Positions 9,468-17,428 of a stretch of DNA of 64,000 bases are shown in pieces (position 1 is the first letter of the stretch; each line of letters begins with the position of its first letter). The translations under genes were made by a program, and so were the position numbers. Origin of the DNA: Sediminibacillus terrae (lineage in GTDB: Bacteria; Bacillota; Bacilli; Bacillales; Amphibacillaceae); the NCBI RefSeq assembly GCF_009602435.1, contig NZ_VZDQ01000028.1, forward strand, positions 1 through 64,000, read 5' to 3'. Under the pieces are notes generated by a model. It searched no databases and was not told the origin of the DNA. It saw only the letters and a list, made by a program, of their open reading frames with translations.

Positions 9468-9983
9468 ATGATTTACGAATATAAAGGGAAAAAACCTGTC
9501 ATTCATGACTCCGCTTTTATAGCCGAAGATGCTGTCATCACTGGAGAAGTGACCATTGAAGCATTTGCGAGCATCTGGTTCAAAACAGTTATCAGAGGCG
9601 ACGTCGCTCCCGTCCATATCGGAAAACAGGCAAATGTCCAGGATCTCAGCCTGTTACACCAAAGCCCCGGTCTTCCACTTGTCATCGAAGACGGTGTTAC
9701 GATCGGCCATCAGGTGACGTTGCATTCAGCCAAAATCAGGGAAGCAGCCTTGATTGGAATGGGTTCCATCATACTTGACGACGCAGAAGTTGGAGAGCAC
9801 GCCTTCATCGGTGCGGGAAGCCTTATCCCTCCCGGCAAAGTTATACCGCCAAACACTCTGGCTTTCGGACGGCCTGCCAAAGTGGTCCGCGAACTGACCG
9901 AAAAGGATTTCAAAGAAATGGGCAGAATCAGACAATCTTATGTGGAAAAAGGGCAGTATTATAAAAATCAGCAGGAAAAATAA
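9468..9983 (+). CDS. ytoA: YtoA-like gamma-carbonic-anhydrase-type hexapeptide protein
   Basis: 171 residues of left-handed beta-helix repeats (for example IAEDAVITGEVTIEA, ANVQDLSLLHQS, GVTIGHQVTLHSA). It has the gamma-class carbonic anhydrase features: an Arg/Asp pair in RGDVAPV, and metal-ligand histidines in LLHQ, IGHQVTLHS. Trimeric, cytoplasmic. The role in Bacillus is unclear (carbonic anhydrase or acetyltransferase-like). ATG 9468 follows CAGGGGGATTCAA; the frame upstream to 9408 has no ribosome-binding site. Confidence 0.88.
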   Translation: MIYEYKGKKPVIHDSAFIAEDAVITGEVTIEAFASIWFKTVIRGDVAPVHIGKQANVQDLSLLHQSPGLPLVIEDGVTIGHQVTLHSAKIREAALIGMGSIILDDAEVGEHAFIGAGSLIPPGKVIPPNTLAFGRPAKVVRELTEKDFKEMGRIRQSYVEKGQYYKNQQEK

Positions 9984-10058
9984 CGTCAAATTGTCAAAAT
10001 TGCTTCCTGTTTATTTTGTCGAAATGCGTTATTCTATAAACAGGAGGTGCAGTGTACC

Positions 10059-10952
10059 GTGCTATTATTTATCGGGTTTTTTGCATTCCTGATGACACTC
10101 ATGCTCACATATTTTCATCGAAAAGCGAAAAAAACAACTTGGCGGCTTTTTTATAAATCCAACGCATTACTGTTTGCGCTTTGCACTGTTACAGTTTCAC
10201 TGATCATTCTTTATCATAATCGGACGGCCTGGCAGCCGGCAGCGACAGAATGGATAAAAGAACAGGCCAATCCAGTACGGGCCCTGGCAGATGAGCTTCC
10301 TACAGCCGAATTGGAGCCTGTTTTCCCCTTGATAGAACAATTTCAACTTCCCGAGTCTGTTCAATTGGATGCACCTCTGATTATGCAATACCCGGAGCTG
10401 CCACGCGGTTGCGAGGTGACCAGCCTGGCCATGCTTCTCCAATATAATGGAGTAGAAGTATCCAAATTGAAACTAGCTGATCAAGTTGAAAAAGATCCCA
10501 CTCCATTTCATAAAAATGAAAAGGAAATGTTCTTCGGCAATCCTTCCAAGGGTTTTGTCGGTGACATGTATTCTCTGGACAAGCCCGGGTTCGGGGTTTA
10601 TCACCAGCCCATCGCACGACTTGCAGAAAGATACCTGGGTGACCGGGTTCACGATTTCAGCGGCGGACACTTTTACGAAATTTTCAACTATCTCCATAAC
10701 GGCCAACCGGTTTGGGTCATCACCAATACAACCTTTAAAAAACTGCCAGAAAAAGAATTTCAAACTTGGAATACGGAACAGGGAAGTATCAAGATAACGA
10801 TGAAGGAGCATTCCGTCTTGGTAACCGGATATGATGAAACGTACATTTATTTCAATGATCCACTTGCCAAAAAACAAAGAAAAGCACCCATCAATGACTT
10901 CAAAGAAGCGTGGGTGCAAATGGGAAAGCAAGCAATTACGGTTAAACCGTAA
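10059..10952 (+). CDS. Membrane-anchored C39-like cysteine peptidase
   Basis: 297 residues. The GTG at 10059 is favoured because AGGAGGTG ends about 10 nt before it (an upstream GTG at 10047 lies inside that site). Two membrane segments near the N-terminus (~1-20 and ~31-53) are followed by an extracellular domain of the peptidase C39-like family (YvpB type). The catalytic Cys is in YPELPRGCEVTSLAMLL, the His in KEHSVLVTGYD, and the third residue in FNDPL. Substrate unknown; other members may cleave peptides or act at the envelope. It is convergent with asnB, and the two coding ends overlap by 11 bp inside a hairpin. Confidence 0.85.
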   Translation: MLLFIGFFAFLMTLMLTYFHRKAKKTTWRLFYKSNALLFALCTVTVSLIILYHNRTAWQPAATEWIKEQANPVRALADELPTAELEPVFPLIEQFQLPESVQLDAPLIMQYPELPRGCEVTSLAMLLQYNGVEVSKLKLADQVEKDPTPFHKNEKEMFFGNPSKGFVGDMYSLDKPGFGVYHQPIARLAERYLGDRVHDFSGGHFYEIFNYLHNGQPVWVITNTTFKKLPEKEFQTWNTEQGSIKITMKEHSVLVTGYDETYIYFNDPLAKKQRKAPINDFKEAWVQMGKQAITVKP

Positions 10953-10963
10953 GCTTGCTTTTT
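10925..10963. terminator. Bidirectional terminator overlapping both stop codons
   Basis: Arms AAAGCAAGC (10925-10933) and GCTTGCTTT (10953-10961) enclose the palindrome TTACGGTTAAACCGTAA, which contains the stop codons of the C39 peptidase (10950-10952) and asnB (10942-10944). Confidence 0.75.
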
Positions 10964-12846
10964 GTTTGGTCTTCTTCTTGCAATTCCTCGAAAGAATACT
11001 TTCTTTCCACATAAATTTGGTGCCACAACATGAACATCAATACCGTCCATATTTTTCTGCTATAATCGCCTTTGCCCTGGCAGTGCTCCTCGAGAAGGTT
11101 CTCAATGTACCCTTTGTGAAGCAAGTGATCTGTTTCACTTTCGGCAATCAGGTTTTTTGCCCAATCATAGAGCTCATCCTTCAGCCAGTGACGAATCGGT
11201 ACTGGGAACCCAAGTTTCTTTCGATCAAGGACATGATCAGGCACGATGCCTCTTGATGCTTCGCGCAAAATACTTTTAGTTGTCCCGTTAGCGATTTTTA
11301 AGTCGACGGGAATTTCACTTGCGATACGGAACACTTCTTTATCCAGGAATGGCACACGCAATTCAAGAGAGTGGGCCATGGTCATTTTATCTGCTTTCAA
11401 TAAAATATCCCCGCGAAGCCACGTATGAATGTCGATATATTGCATTTGATTCACCGGATGTTCACCTGCTACGTTGGCATAAAGCGGTTTGGTGATTTGC
11501 TGGTAATACAAATCAGGATGATAGGCTTTCAACAGCTGTTTTTTCTCCTCATCCTCGAACATTTTTGCGTTGCCGATATACCGATCCTTCAGTGGCGTGG
11601 TTCCTCGTTCCAAGAAGCTCTTGCCCCTGACACCTTCAGGAAGCACGGCCGCCACTTTGGAAAGCAATCCTTTGGCAGGTGACGGAATCGACTCGAACAA
11701 TTTCAACGATTCCGGCTCGCGGTAAATATTATATCCACCGAACAATTCATCAGAACCTTCACCGGAAAGCACAACGGTTACATGCTTACTGGCTTCTCTT
11801 CCGACAAAATACAACGGTACACATGCCGGATCTGCCAGCGGATCATCCATATGCCACATAATCTTCGGCAGTTTTTGCACATATTCTTCCGGCGTGATCG
11901 TGTACGAGATGTTTTCGACATTCAGTTTTTCCGCAGTTTCTTTCGCTACATCCACTTCGGAATAGCCATCTCTTTCAAATCCTACCGAGAAGGTTTTGAT
12001 ATCGGGGTTGAACTCCCTGGCCATTGCCACAATCAATGAAGAGTCAATCCCGCCGGATAAGAATGAACCGACCGGGACATCACTGCGCATATGAACATTG
12101 ACAGAATCATACATAACATCCTGGATACGTTTGATCCATTCGTTTTTTTCCATTAAAACCGGCGCGAATTTGGCATGCCAATAGCGTGTGAATTCAATCG
12201 GTTCGCCTGGCTTTTTGACAAAGAAATGGCCCGGTTCCACCTTTCTGATGCCCTTGGTCAATGTCAGTGGTTCTGGAGCGAACTGAAAGCTTAAATAGTG
12301 CTGCAGGGCTGCAGTATCAACTTGCTCACTTTCCATCATCATGGTAATGCTTTTTTTCTCGGACGCGAAGTATGTACCCTCGTCCATTTCGCTGTAAAAG
12401 AGCGGCTTGATCCCGAAAGGATCTCTAACCCCATACAGTACTTGCGTCTGCTTATCCCAAATCAACACAGAAAACATTCCTCTTAGTTGTTCAAAAGCGG
12501 CGGTTCCGTGCTCTTTGAACATAGCAATGATAACTTCCGTATCAGATTCGGTGGTAAACGTGTATCCTTTTTCGATCAATCGGTCGCGCAGCTCGATATA
12601 ATTGTAAATCTCTCCATTAAAAATCATCCAATAATGGTCGTCATCATAATTGAACGGCTGCTGACCGCTTTCTATGTCGATTATGCTTAATCTTCTAAAG
12701 CCAAGTGAAATATATTCATCATAGAAATACCCTTCGTCATCGGGCCCTCTATGGGAAATAATGTTATTTTGCTTTTGAAAGGTATTTTTGTTGTCTTGTT
12801 CTGGTGCTTGAGGTTGGTTGCGGATCATTCCGATAAAACCACACAT
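10942..12846 (-). CDS. asnB: Asparagine synthase (glutamine-hydrolysing)
   Basis: 634 residues. Makes asparagine from aspartate, ATP and glutamine. The N-terminal class II glutamine amidotransferase domain begins MCGFIGMI, with the catalytic Cys2 exposed after Met removal; SHRGPDDEGY and NGEIYNYIELRD follow. The C-terminal synthetase has the PP-loop FLSGGIDSSLIVAMA (~257-271) and the conserved LSGEGSDELFGGY. The ATG at 12846 is preceded by AGAGAGG. A TGCTATAAT extended -10 lies about 40-50 nt upstream (12892-12884, minus strand). Length and motifs fit B. subtilis AsnB. Confidence 0.96.
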   Translation of the reverse strand: MCGFIGMIRNQPQAPEQDNKNTFQKQNNIISHRGPDDEGYFYDEYISLGFRRLSIIDIESGQQPFNYDDDHYWMIFNGEIYNYIELRDRLIEKGYTFTTESDTEVIIAMFKEHGTAAFEQLRGMFSVLIWDKQTQVLYGVRDPFGIKPLFYSEMDEGTYFASEKKSITMMMESEQVDTAALQHYLSFQFAPEPLTLTKGIRKVEPGHFFVKKPGEPIEFTRYWHAKFAPVLMEKNEWIKRIQDVMYDSVNVHMRSDVPVGSFLSGGIDSSLIVAMAREFNPDIKTFSVGFERDGYSEVDVAKETAEKLNVENISYTITPEEYVQKLPKIMWHMDDPLADPACVPLYFVGREASKHVTVVLSGEGSDELFGGYNIYREPESLKLFESIPSPAKGLLSKVAAVLPEGVRGKSFLERGTTPLKDRYIGNAKMFEDEEKKQLLKAYHPDLYYQQITKPLYANVAGEHPVNQMQYIDIHTWLRGDILLKADKMTMAHSLELRVPFLDKEVFRIASEIPVDLKIANGTTKSILREASRGIVPDHVLDRKKLGFPVPIRHWLKDELYDWAKNLIAESETDHLLHKGYIENLLEEHCQGKGDYSRKIWTVLMFMLWHQIYVERKYSFEELQEEDQTKSKLTV

Positions 12847-12883
12847 AATCTTGCCTCTCTTTCTATATGTTTACATCTTGTTA

Positions 12884-12892
12884 ATTATAGCA
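12884..12892 (-). promoter_or_regulatory. asnB extended -10 promoter element
   Basis: Minus strand TGCTATAAT (12892-12884), a perfect extended -10. The -35 (TTAGTA, 18 bp upstream) is weak. Confidence 0.5.
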
Positions 12893-12943
12893 CAATCCAA
12901 ATTTCAATACTAACCGAAAAAGGGGCGGAAAGTGCAATATCAC

Positions 12944-12970
12944 AAAAAACCTGCCAAAAGACCCGGCAGG
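12944..12970 (-). terminator. Terminator downstream of the gene at 13020
   Basis: CCTGCC/GGCAGG stem with a six-T tail on the minus strand. Confidence 0.75.
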
Positions 12971-13019
12971 CTTCCTAAATATTTTTTCGGAAACCTGGAC
13001 GGGTTTTCGGCAGTTTCTC

Positions 13020-13289
13020 CTACCAAAAAAGGAAAGGAAGCAAGGTAAGTGCCGCTATGGAGGCGAATGCTACTCCATATGCAGCTCCGTAGCCCCATCC
13101 CCAGCCTGGTCCATATAAAAACAAGCCCGGACCGCCGGGACCAGGATCTCCGACTCTTTCTTCGATCGGGCGGATAAACACACGGTCCCTGTGCACTCTA
13201 TCGATGATTCCCCGATGCACAGTGCCATCATGACAGGTAATCTTGACCGCTTCCCCAATATTTCTGTTGCACGTTTCAAAATGGCTCAA
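13020..13289 (-). CDS. Small Gly-rich membrane protein with an RNA-binding-like N-terminal motif
   Basis: 89 residues from a TTG start (13289), set by a strong AAAGGAGGT site 5 nt upstream; the ATG at 13313 lies before that site. The N-terminal half (CNRNIGEAVKITCHDGTVHRGIIDRVHRDRVFIRPI) resembles a small beta-barrel pattern: a basic loop followed by G-x-I-x-x-V. A Gly/Pro/Trp-rich linker (GPGWGWGYGAAYG) and a hydrophobic C-terminal segment (~70-88) follow, probably a membrane anchor. I do not recognise a named family with certainty; similar hypotheticals occur in Bacillaceae. Monocistronic. Confidence 0.7.
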   Translation of the reverse strand: MSHFETCNRNIGEAVKITCHDGTVHRGIIDRVHRDRVFIRPIEERVGDPGPGGPGLFLYGPGWGWGYGAAYGVAFASIAALTLLPFLFW

Positions 13290-13454
13290 AGAATAACCTC
13301 CTTTGCCTGGCATCTAGAACTTTCCATGAGTTCTTCATACGCCGGTTACAGCCATTATATGAAACCATCCCCCCAGCCCAATCGGGCGGTTGGACCAGAA
13401 TTGCTGCGGATTTTGATTTTCAAAACCATTTGCCCTTCTGCGTATATTGGGTTT

Positions 13455-14342
13455 TCATTCTCGGTATCCGACATGCTGTTTGAGTTTATTAGCTGTAGAT
13501 TCCAACAGGTCTTGATTGATTTTTACATAGTAAATTCCATTAATGAATGTTTCCTCCGTGCCCTTTTCCATATCCATGATCTCGACGGATGCAGCATTAC
13601 TCCCATCCACTTGGAAATGGTTAAGAATGTTGTCGGGTATATCCGTTTCACTCACTTCTAATATCTTGTTTATTTGTGAACCGGATAATCGCTCTTCCAG
13701 TAAATCTCTCATTTTATATAGCTGGACTGGACCATTCTTGCGGTCGTCTTCCTTTATTCCCAACATCCCGTATATTTCTTCTTCGGAAAAAATGGAATAG
13801 TAATCAATGGGCATATCGAAAAGTGTAGAGACTGTTGCCAAAACAGCTTCTGGGGAGGAATGATAAGCATAGGCATGCATTAATTTGTCTTTCTGGGTCA
13901 TTTCTCCTGCAGGATCACTTATATCCACATAAGCATCACTTGGGATGGGCACTAACTTTACACTTTTATCGATGCTATTATAGGTCAGCAAAATATGAAT
14001 CGAAGTTCTACCACTATTGTCTTCAACCGTTTCCTTTCCGATCAGTAACGCGGAAAATGATGTGTTTTTCTGCTCAGAGGCCTGATTCGAACTCGGTACC
14101 TTTGTTTCATTGGTTTGATAAAATTCAGGTAAAAGGAAACCGATCATTATGAGCACTACCATCAAAGTGCCCAATATGGGGCCGACATACCGTTTACCAA
14201 TACGGCGCAAGGTAGTGCTCCTTTGATGATAGGGGGCAGGGCTCCGCTGGATTCTTTTAAACGTTTCCAACCTGTCTTTTTTAGTGAACGTCAAATCCTG
14301 ATTGTCTTCATACCTTGATATTCGCTTAGTGAATTTCCCCAT
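13455..14342 (-). CDS. Presumed anti-sigma factor with degenerate LytR-CpsA-Psr-like domain
   Basis: 295 residues from ATG 14342, which overlaps the sigma gene stop by 17 bp and has GAGGAGG upstream. A basic cytoplasmic N-terminus (~1-50) precedes one membrane segment (GPILGTLMVVLIMIGFLL, ~54-71). The extracellular part (FSALLIGKE..., SIHILLTYNSIDKSVKLVPIPSDAYVDI..., DKLMHAYAYHSSPEAVLATVSTLFDMPIDYYSIF) follows the order of LytR-CpsA-Psr (LCP) phosphotransferase domains. However, the usual D-R-S-D-T-M and P-R-D motifs read GRTSIHILL and PIPSDAYV, so the catalytic Arg/Asp set looks lost. Its place directly after an ECF sigma gene suggests it binds and inhibits that factor (inference). No zinc-finger HxxxCxxC motif was seen. 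Confidence 0.7.
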   Translation of the reverse strand: MGKFTKRISRYEDNQDLTFTKKDRLETFKRIQRSPAPYHQRSTTLRRIGKRYVGPILGTLMVVLIMIGFLLPEFYQTNETKVPSSNQASEQKNTSFSALLIGKETVEDNSGRTSIHILLTYNSIDKSVKLVPIPSDAYVDISDPAGEMTQKDKLMHAYAYHSSPEAVLATVSTLFDMPIDYYSIFSEEEIYGMLGIKEDDRKNGPVQLYKMRDLLEERLSGSQINKILEVSETDIPDNILNHFQVDGSNAASVEIMDMEKGTEETFINGIYYVKINQDLLESTANKLKQHVGYRE

Positions 14343-14859
14343 ACACCTCAGCCTCCTCAAGTAAATTTTTCAGTCTCTGTTTCCCTCTTCTCAGTCTCGT
14401 TTTAACGGTGTTCAAATTCAAACCAGTGACTTCCGCTATTTCCGTGATAGCTAAGTCTTTGTAATAATATAAATAAATAACTTCCCTGTAGCTTGCGGGT
14501 AAAGAAAACATAATATTTTTCATTTCTTCAGATTCCGATTTTTTTATGACCTCCTTTTCTGTCAAGGAGGAAATAGATTTAATCGCATTTACAAAAGCGC
14601 TTTTCGTTTGGACTTTTCGGTAATGCCAGCTTCTTAAATAATCTTTGCACTGGTTGACCGTGATTCGGTATAACCATGTTTTCATCGAAGAATCGCACCG
14701 AAAGCCATCTAAGTTTTCATAACATTTAATGAAAGAATTCTGAACCATGTCTTTTGCGGTTTCCCTGTCTTTCACGTAGTTGAATGCCAATCTAACTAAA
14801 TCACTTCCATGTTTTATCATCATTTCTTCCAAGATAGCTTCTTTTTCGTCTTTTTCCAT
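14326..14859 (-). CDS. ECF-type RNA polymerase sigma factor
   Basis: 177 residues from ATG 14859; an upstream ATG at 14886 lacks a better site. Region 2 contains AFNYVKDRETAKDMVQNSFIKCYENLDGFR (~24-53) and MKTWLYRITVNQCKDYLR. Region 4 contains LPASYREVIYLYYYKDLAITEIAEVTGLNLNTVKTRLRRGKQRLK (~122-166) with its helix-turn-helix. The 3' end overlaps the next gene, a membrane protein that is the likely anti-sigma. An autoregulatory-looking promoter, TGAAAC-N17-CGTCTA, sits about 40-65 nt upstream, of the type read by B. subtilis SigM/SigW-class factors. Orthology to a named B. subtilis sigma is not claimed. Confidence 0.93.
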   Translation of the reverse strand: MEKDEKEAILEEMMIKHGSDLVRLAFNYVKDRETAKDMVQNSFIKCYENLDGFRCDSSMKTWLYRITVNQCKDYLRSWHYRKVQTKSAFVNAIKSISSLTEKEVIKKSESEEMKNIMFSLPASYREVIYLYYYKDLAITEIAEVTGLNLNTVKTRLRRGKQRLKNLLEEAEVYGEIH

Positions 14860-14899
14860 GACTCCCCTCTTTTCCACCTTTCTCAAGTAGCTCCATCTA

Positions 14900-14928
14900 T
14901 AGACGAAAGCCGAAATTTATTTGTTTCA
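14900..14928 (-). promoter_or_regulatory. ECF-type autoregulatory promoter
   Basis: Minus strand TGAAAC (14928-14923), a 17-bp spacer, CGTCTA (14905-14900). The consensus of cell-envelope-stress ECF sigmas in Bacillus (SigM/SigW group) is TGAAAC-N16/17-CGTC/CGTA. Confidence 0.7.
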
Positions 14929-15109
14929 GATTCCAATAACTTTTTTGAAACGCTCAAATGTTATACGGAGGAAGCGGATAAACAACACTATAAATCCTGT
15001 CTATTAAATAGGACATTTTTCTATAATCGGTTGAAGAGGCAATGAAAGAAACAGCGGAGGAAGGTATGTTCAGGGCGCTTTATTACAGGGACGGGTAAAA
15101 TACCACAAA

Positions 15110-15163
15110 AGAAAAACCGAACGAGTTCGAAGGTCGTCCTTCGAATCATCGTTCGGTTTTCGG
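15110..15163 (-). terminator. metK terminator with CCGAACGA arms
   Basis: Outer arms AAAACCGAACGA (15113-15124) and TCGTTCGGTTTT (15149-15160); inner arms TTCGAAGG and CCTTCGAA. It belongs to the dispersed CCGAACGA family but lacks the GGGACAAAAGCAT segment. Confidence 0.8.
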
Positions 15164-15191
15164 TTGAGTCACGGTTTTCCCCCGGCCGCTC

Positions 15192-16391
15192 TTATTGATT
15201 TAAAATTTTCTTCAAGCTGTCGACCTTATCGGTCTGTTCCCAGGGGAACATGACGTCAGTTCTGCCGAAGTGTCCATAGGCAGCTGTGTTTTGGTAAATA
15301 GGACGTTTAAGATCAAGCATCTTGATGATACCGGCAGGGCGAAGGTCGAACAATCCTCTTACAGATTTCACCAATTCATCTTCCGTCACTTTTCCCGTGC
15401 CGAAAGTGTTGATCGATATAGATACCGGTTCTGCAACACCGATTGCGTAAGCAAGCTGCACTTCACAGGATTCGGCCAGTTCCGCTGCTACGATGTTTTT
15501 CGCTACATAGCGCGCAGCATATGCAGCCGAGCGGTCCACTTTTGTGGCATCTTTTCCGCTGAATGCTCCGCCTCCGTGACGGGCATAGCCCCCGTAAGTA
15601 TCTACAATGATTTTTCTGCCGGTCAAGCCGGCATCTCCTTGTGGACCACCGATTACAAATCTTCCGGTAGGGTTGATGAAGTATTTTGTCTTATCGTCCA
15701 GAAACGCTTCTGGCACAATCGGCTTAATGACGAATTCTTTAATGTCCTGTTGAATTTGTTTGAGCTCGATTTCCGGATGATGCTGAGTGGAAACGACAAT
15801 GGTATCCACTCTTACCGGTTTGTCATTTTCATCATACTCGACCGTCACCTGGGTTTTTCCGTCCGGACGCAAGTATGGCAGGATGTTTTCTTTTCTCACA
15901 TCGGACAAACGTTTACTGATTTTATGGGCAAGTGAAATGGGAAGCGGCATAAGCTCTGGTGTTTCATTGTTTGCATATCCGAACATGAGGCCCTGGTCAC
16001 CAGCACCGATTGCTTCGATTTCTTCATCGTAGCTTGTATCCTCGCGTGCTTCCAATGCCTGGTCAACCCCCCCTGCAATATCTGGGGACTGTTCATCAAT
16101 TGCAGTAAGGACAGCACAGGTCTCTGCATCAAAGCCATATTTTGCTCTTGTGTACCCAATATTTTTCACTGTCTTGCGAACAATGCTTGGAATATCCACG
16201 TAAGTACTGGTAGTGATTTCCCCCGAAACTAAAACAAGTCCCGTCGTAACGGTTGTCTCGCATGCCACACGAGCATCGGGATCACTTGCTAAAATTTCAT
16301 CTAAAATGGCATCAGAAATCTGATCACATATTTTATCCGGGTGTCCTTCTGTAACCGATTCTGAGGTGAATAATCGACGATTTGCAGTCAT
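15192..16391 (-). CDS. metK: S-adenosylmethionine synthetase
   Basis: 399 residues, canonical length. Makes SAM from methionine and ATP. Signatures: [20 protein letters not shown] at the N-terminus; the ATP/methionine loop [12 protein letters not shown] (~residues 116-127); the GGGAFSGKD nonapeptide (~267-275). The ATG at 16391 has AGGAGGA upstream. Expression is controlled by the SAM-I riboswitch about 170 nt upstream, so the gene is on when SAM is scarce. The leader from the riboswitch terminator to the start codon (16392-16552) holds nothing else I can identify. Confidence 0.98.
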   Translation of the reverse strand: MTANRRLFTSESVTEGHPDKICDQISDAILDEILASDPDARVACETTVTTGLVLVSGEITTSTYVDIPSIVRKTVKNIGYTRAKYGFDAETCAVLTAIDEQSPDIAGGVDQALEAREDTSYDEEIEAIGAGDQGLMFGYANNETPELMPLPISLAHKISKRLSDVRKENILPYLRPDGKTQVTVEYDENDKPVRVDTIVVSTQHHPEIELKQIQQDIKEFVIKPIVPEAFLDDKTKYFINPTGRFVIGGPQGDAGLTGRKIIVDTYGGYARHGGGAFSGKDATKVDRSAAYAARYVAKNIVAAELAESCEVQLAYAIGVAEPVSISINTFGTGKVTEDELVKSVRGLFDLRPAGIIKMLDLKRPIYQNTAAYGHFGRTDVMFPWEQTDKVDSLKKILNQ

Positions 16392-16552
16392 TCTGCTAAA
16401 TCCTCCTTCATTTCATCAAATAATACGGAACCGCTCTTTCCTAGGTATGTTATTACAAATTCATTCAGCAGGTGAATTTCCATTTCCGTTTCAACTGTTT
16501 TTTGTCCTCTATACGAATAAAATCATATGCGCACGGTAAATTACCTTTTACC

Positions 16553-16712
16553 AAACAAAAAACCTTTCCTTAATAGGGAGAAGGAAAGGAAAATGGCCTT
16601 TCTCATCTTATCGTCCAAGGTAAAACCTTGCATCAGGTTGGCACCTTTTCATCTTCGTGATGGTTGCCGGGTTTCTTCGGGCCTGTCCCTCCGCCGTCTC
16701 TGGATAAGAGAG
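16553..16712 (-). promoter_or_regulatory. SAM-I (S-box) riboswitch
   Basis: Minus strand: P1 arms CTTATC (near 16708) and GATAAG (16612-16607) enclose the conserved S-box core (CCAGAGA...GGAGGGAC, CCCGGCAACC, AAGGTGCCAA, TTGGACGATAAG). Downstream is a terminator with arms CCTTTCCTT and AAGGAAAGG and a T6 tail (16590-16553). SAM binding should favour the terminator and switch metK off. Confidence 0.96.
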
Positions 16713-16728
16713 TATCCGTTCGCACTTT

Positions 16729-16757
16729 ATCGTAACGAAACAAGCCGGCGATGTCAA
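16729..16757 (-). promoter_or_regulatory. metK promoter
   Basis: Minus strand TTGACA (16757-16752), a 17-bp spacer, TACGAT (16734-16729), directly upstream of the S-box. Confidence 0.75.
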
Positions 16758-16792
16758 TAAATTACCACCTTTTTGGTTGGAATTAAACACTC

Positions 16793-17179
16793 CTATTGCG
16801 GGAGTTTGCACACGCCGTTTGTGCATTTGTTTTTGAAAATGCGATAACGGTTTCTGGCTATCAACCGGTATACTGGATCTCCTACCACTTCGGCCTTTGG
16901 CAAGTACATCAAGACTCCGAGAGGGGCAGTCAAAGGGCAGCGCGCAAGCATAAACCGGACTGCATGGTAACCTGTGCTTATCTTCCCGTCCGGCTTCACG
17001 ATATGGATTTCACCCATCATCGCCTCCCGTTGTTTGTCCGAAATGGTTTGCCTTTTTTCATATTCCTGCAGCGACAACCAGCGAAAAGCACCAAACCAGT
17101 CCAGCATTTCAATTGCTTGTTTTGTCTGACGGCACAAATAACAATCTCCATCATAAAGTACAATTGATTTACGTTCCAT
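16793..17179 (-). CDS. yuxK: DCC-family thiol-disulfide oxidoreductase-like protein (YuxK, DUF393)
   Basis: 128 residues. The N-terminal YDGDCYLCRQTKQAIEMLD (~9-27) is the D-x-D-C-x-x-C signature of the DCC/DUF393 family, with a thioredoxin-like fold expected. Later family motifs are HIVKPDGKISTGYHAVRFML and a C-terminal YRLIARNRYRIFK. Redox role in the cytoplasm or at the membrane; substrate unknown. The 3' end comes close to the metK promoter (gap of about 35 bp). Confidence 0.88.
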   Translation of the reverse strand: MERKSIVLYDGDCYLCRQTKQAIEMLDWFGAFRWLSLQEYEKRQTISDKQREAMMGEIHIVKPDGKISTGYHAVRFMLARCPLTAPLGVLMYLPKAEVVGDPVYRLIARNRYRIFKNKCTNGVCKLPQ

Positions 17180-17357
17180 ATTATCCCGCCTTTTTTAAAA
17201 GATAAATAAAAATCTCAGAGAATGTCTAAGCCCGTACTTCTTTTTCCCACAGCCGCTTGACGCGCTTTTCTTGTCTTTTTAATCCTTTACCCTTTATTTT
17301 AACGAAAATAAAACGATAGCGGAAATCTAAACGATCATCTTTCAATTTGTCATTAAG

Positions 17358-17387
17358 TATGTTATATATTAACCATTATGTTATACT
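17358..17387 (+). promoter_or_regulatory. Two CcpN-type boxes overlapping the pckA promoter
   Basis: TATGTTATATA (17358-17368) and TATGTTATACT (17377-17387) each match the published CcpN consensus TRTGHYATAYW at every position, spaced 19 bp start to start. The second contains the likely -10 (TATACT, 17382-17387). In B. subtilis CcpN represses pckA and gapB on glycolytic carbon. The -35 is poor. Confidence 0.65.
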
Positions 17388-17428
17388 ACTCGTTATCAAG
17401 CCATCAATTCATACAAAGGAGTGAGCAT

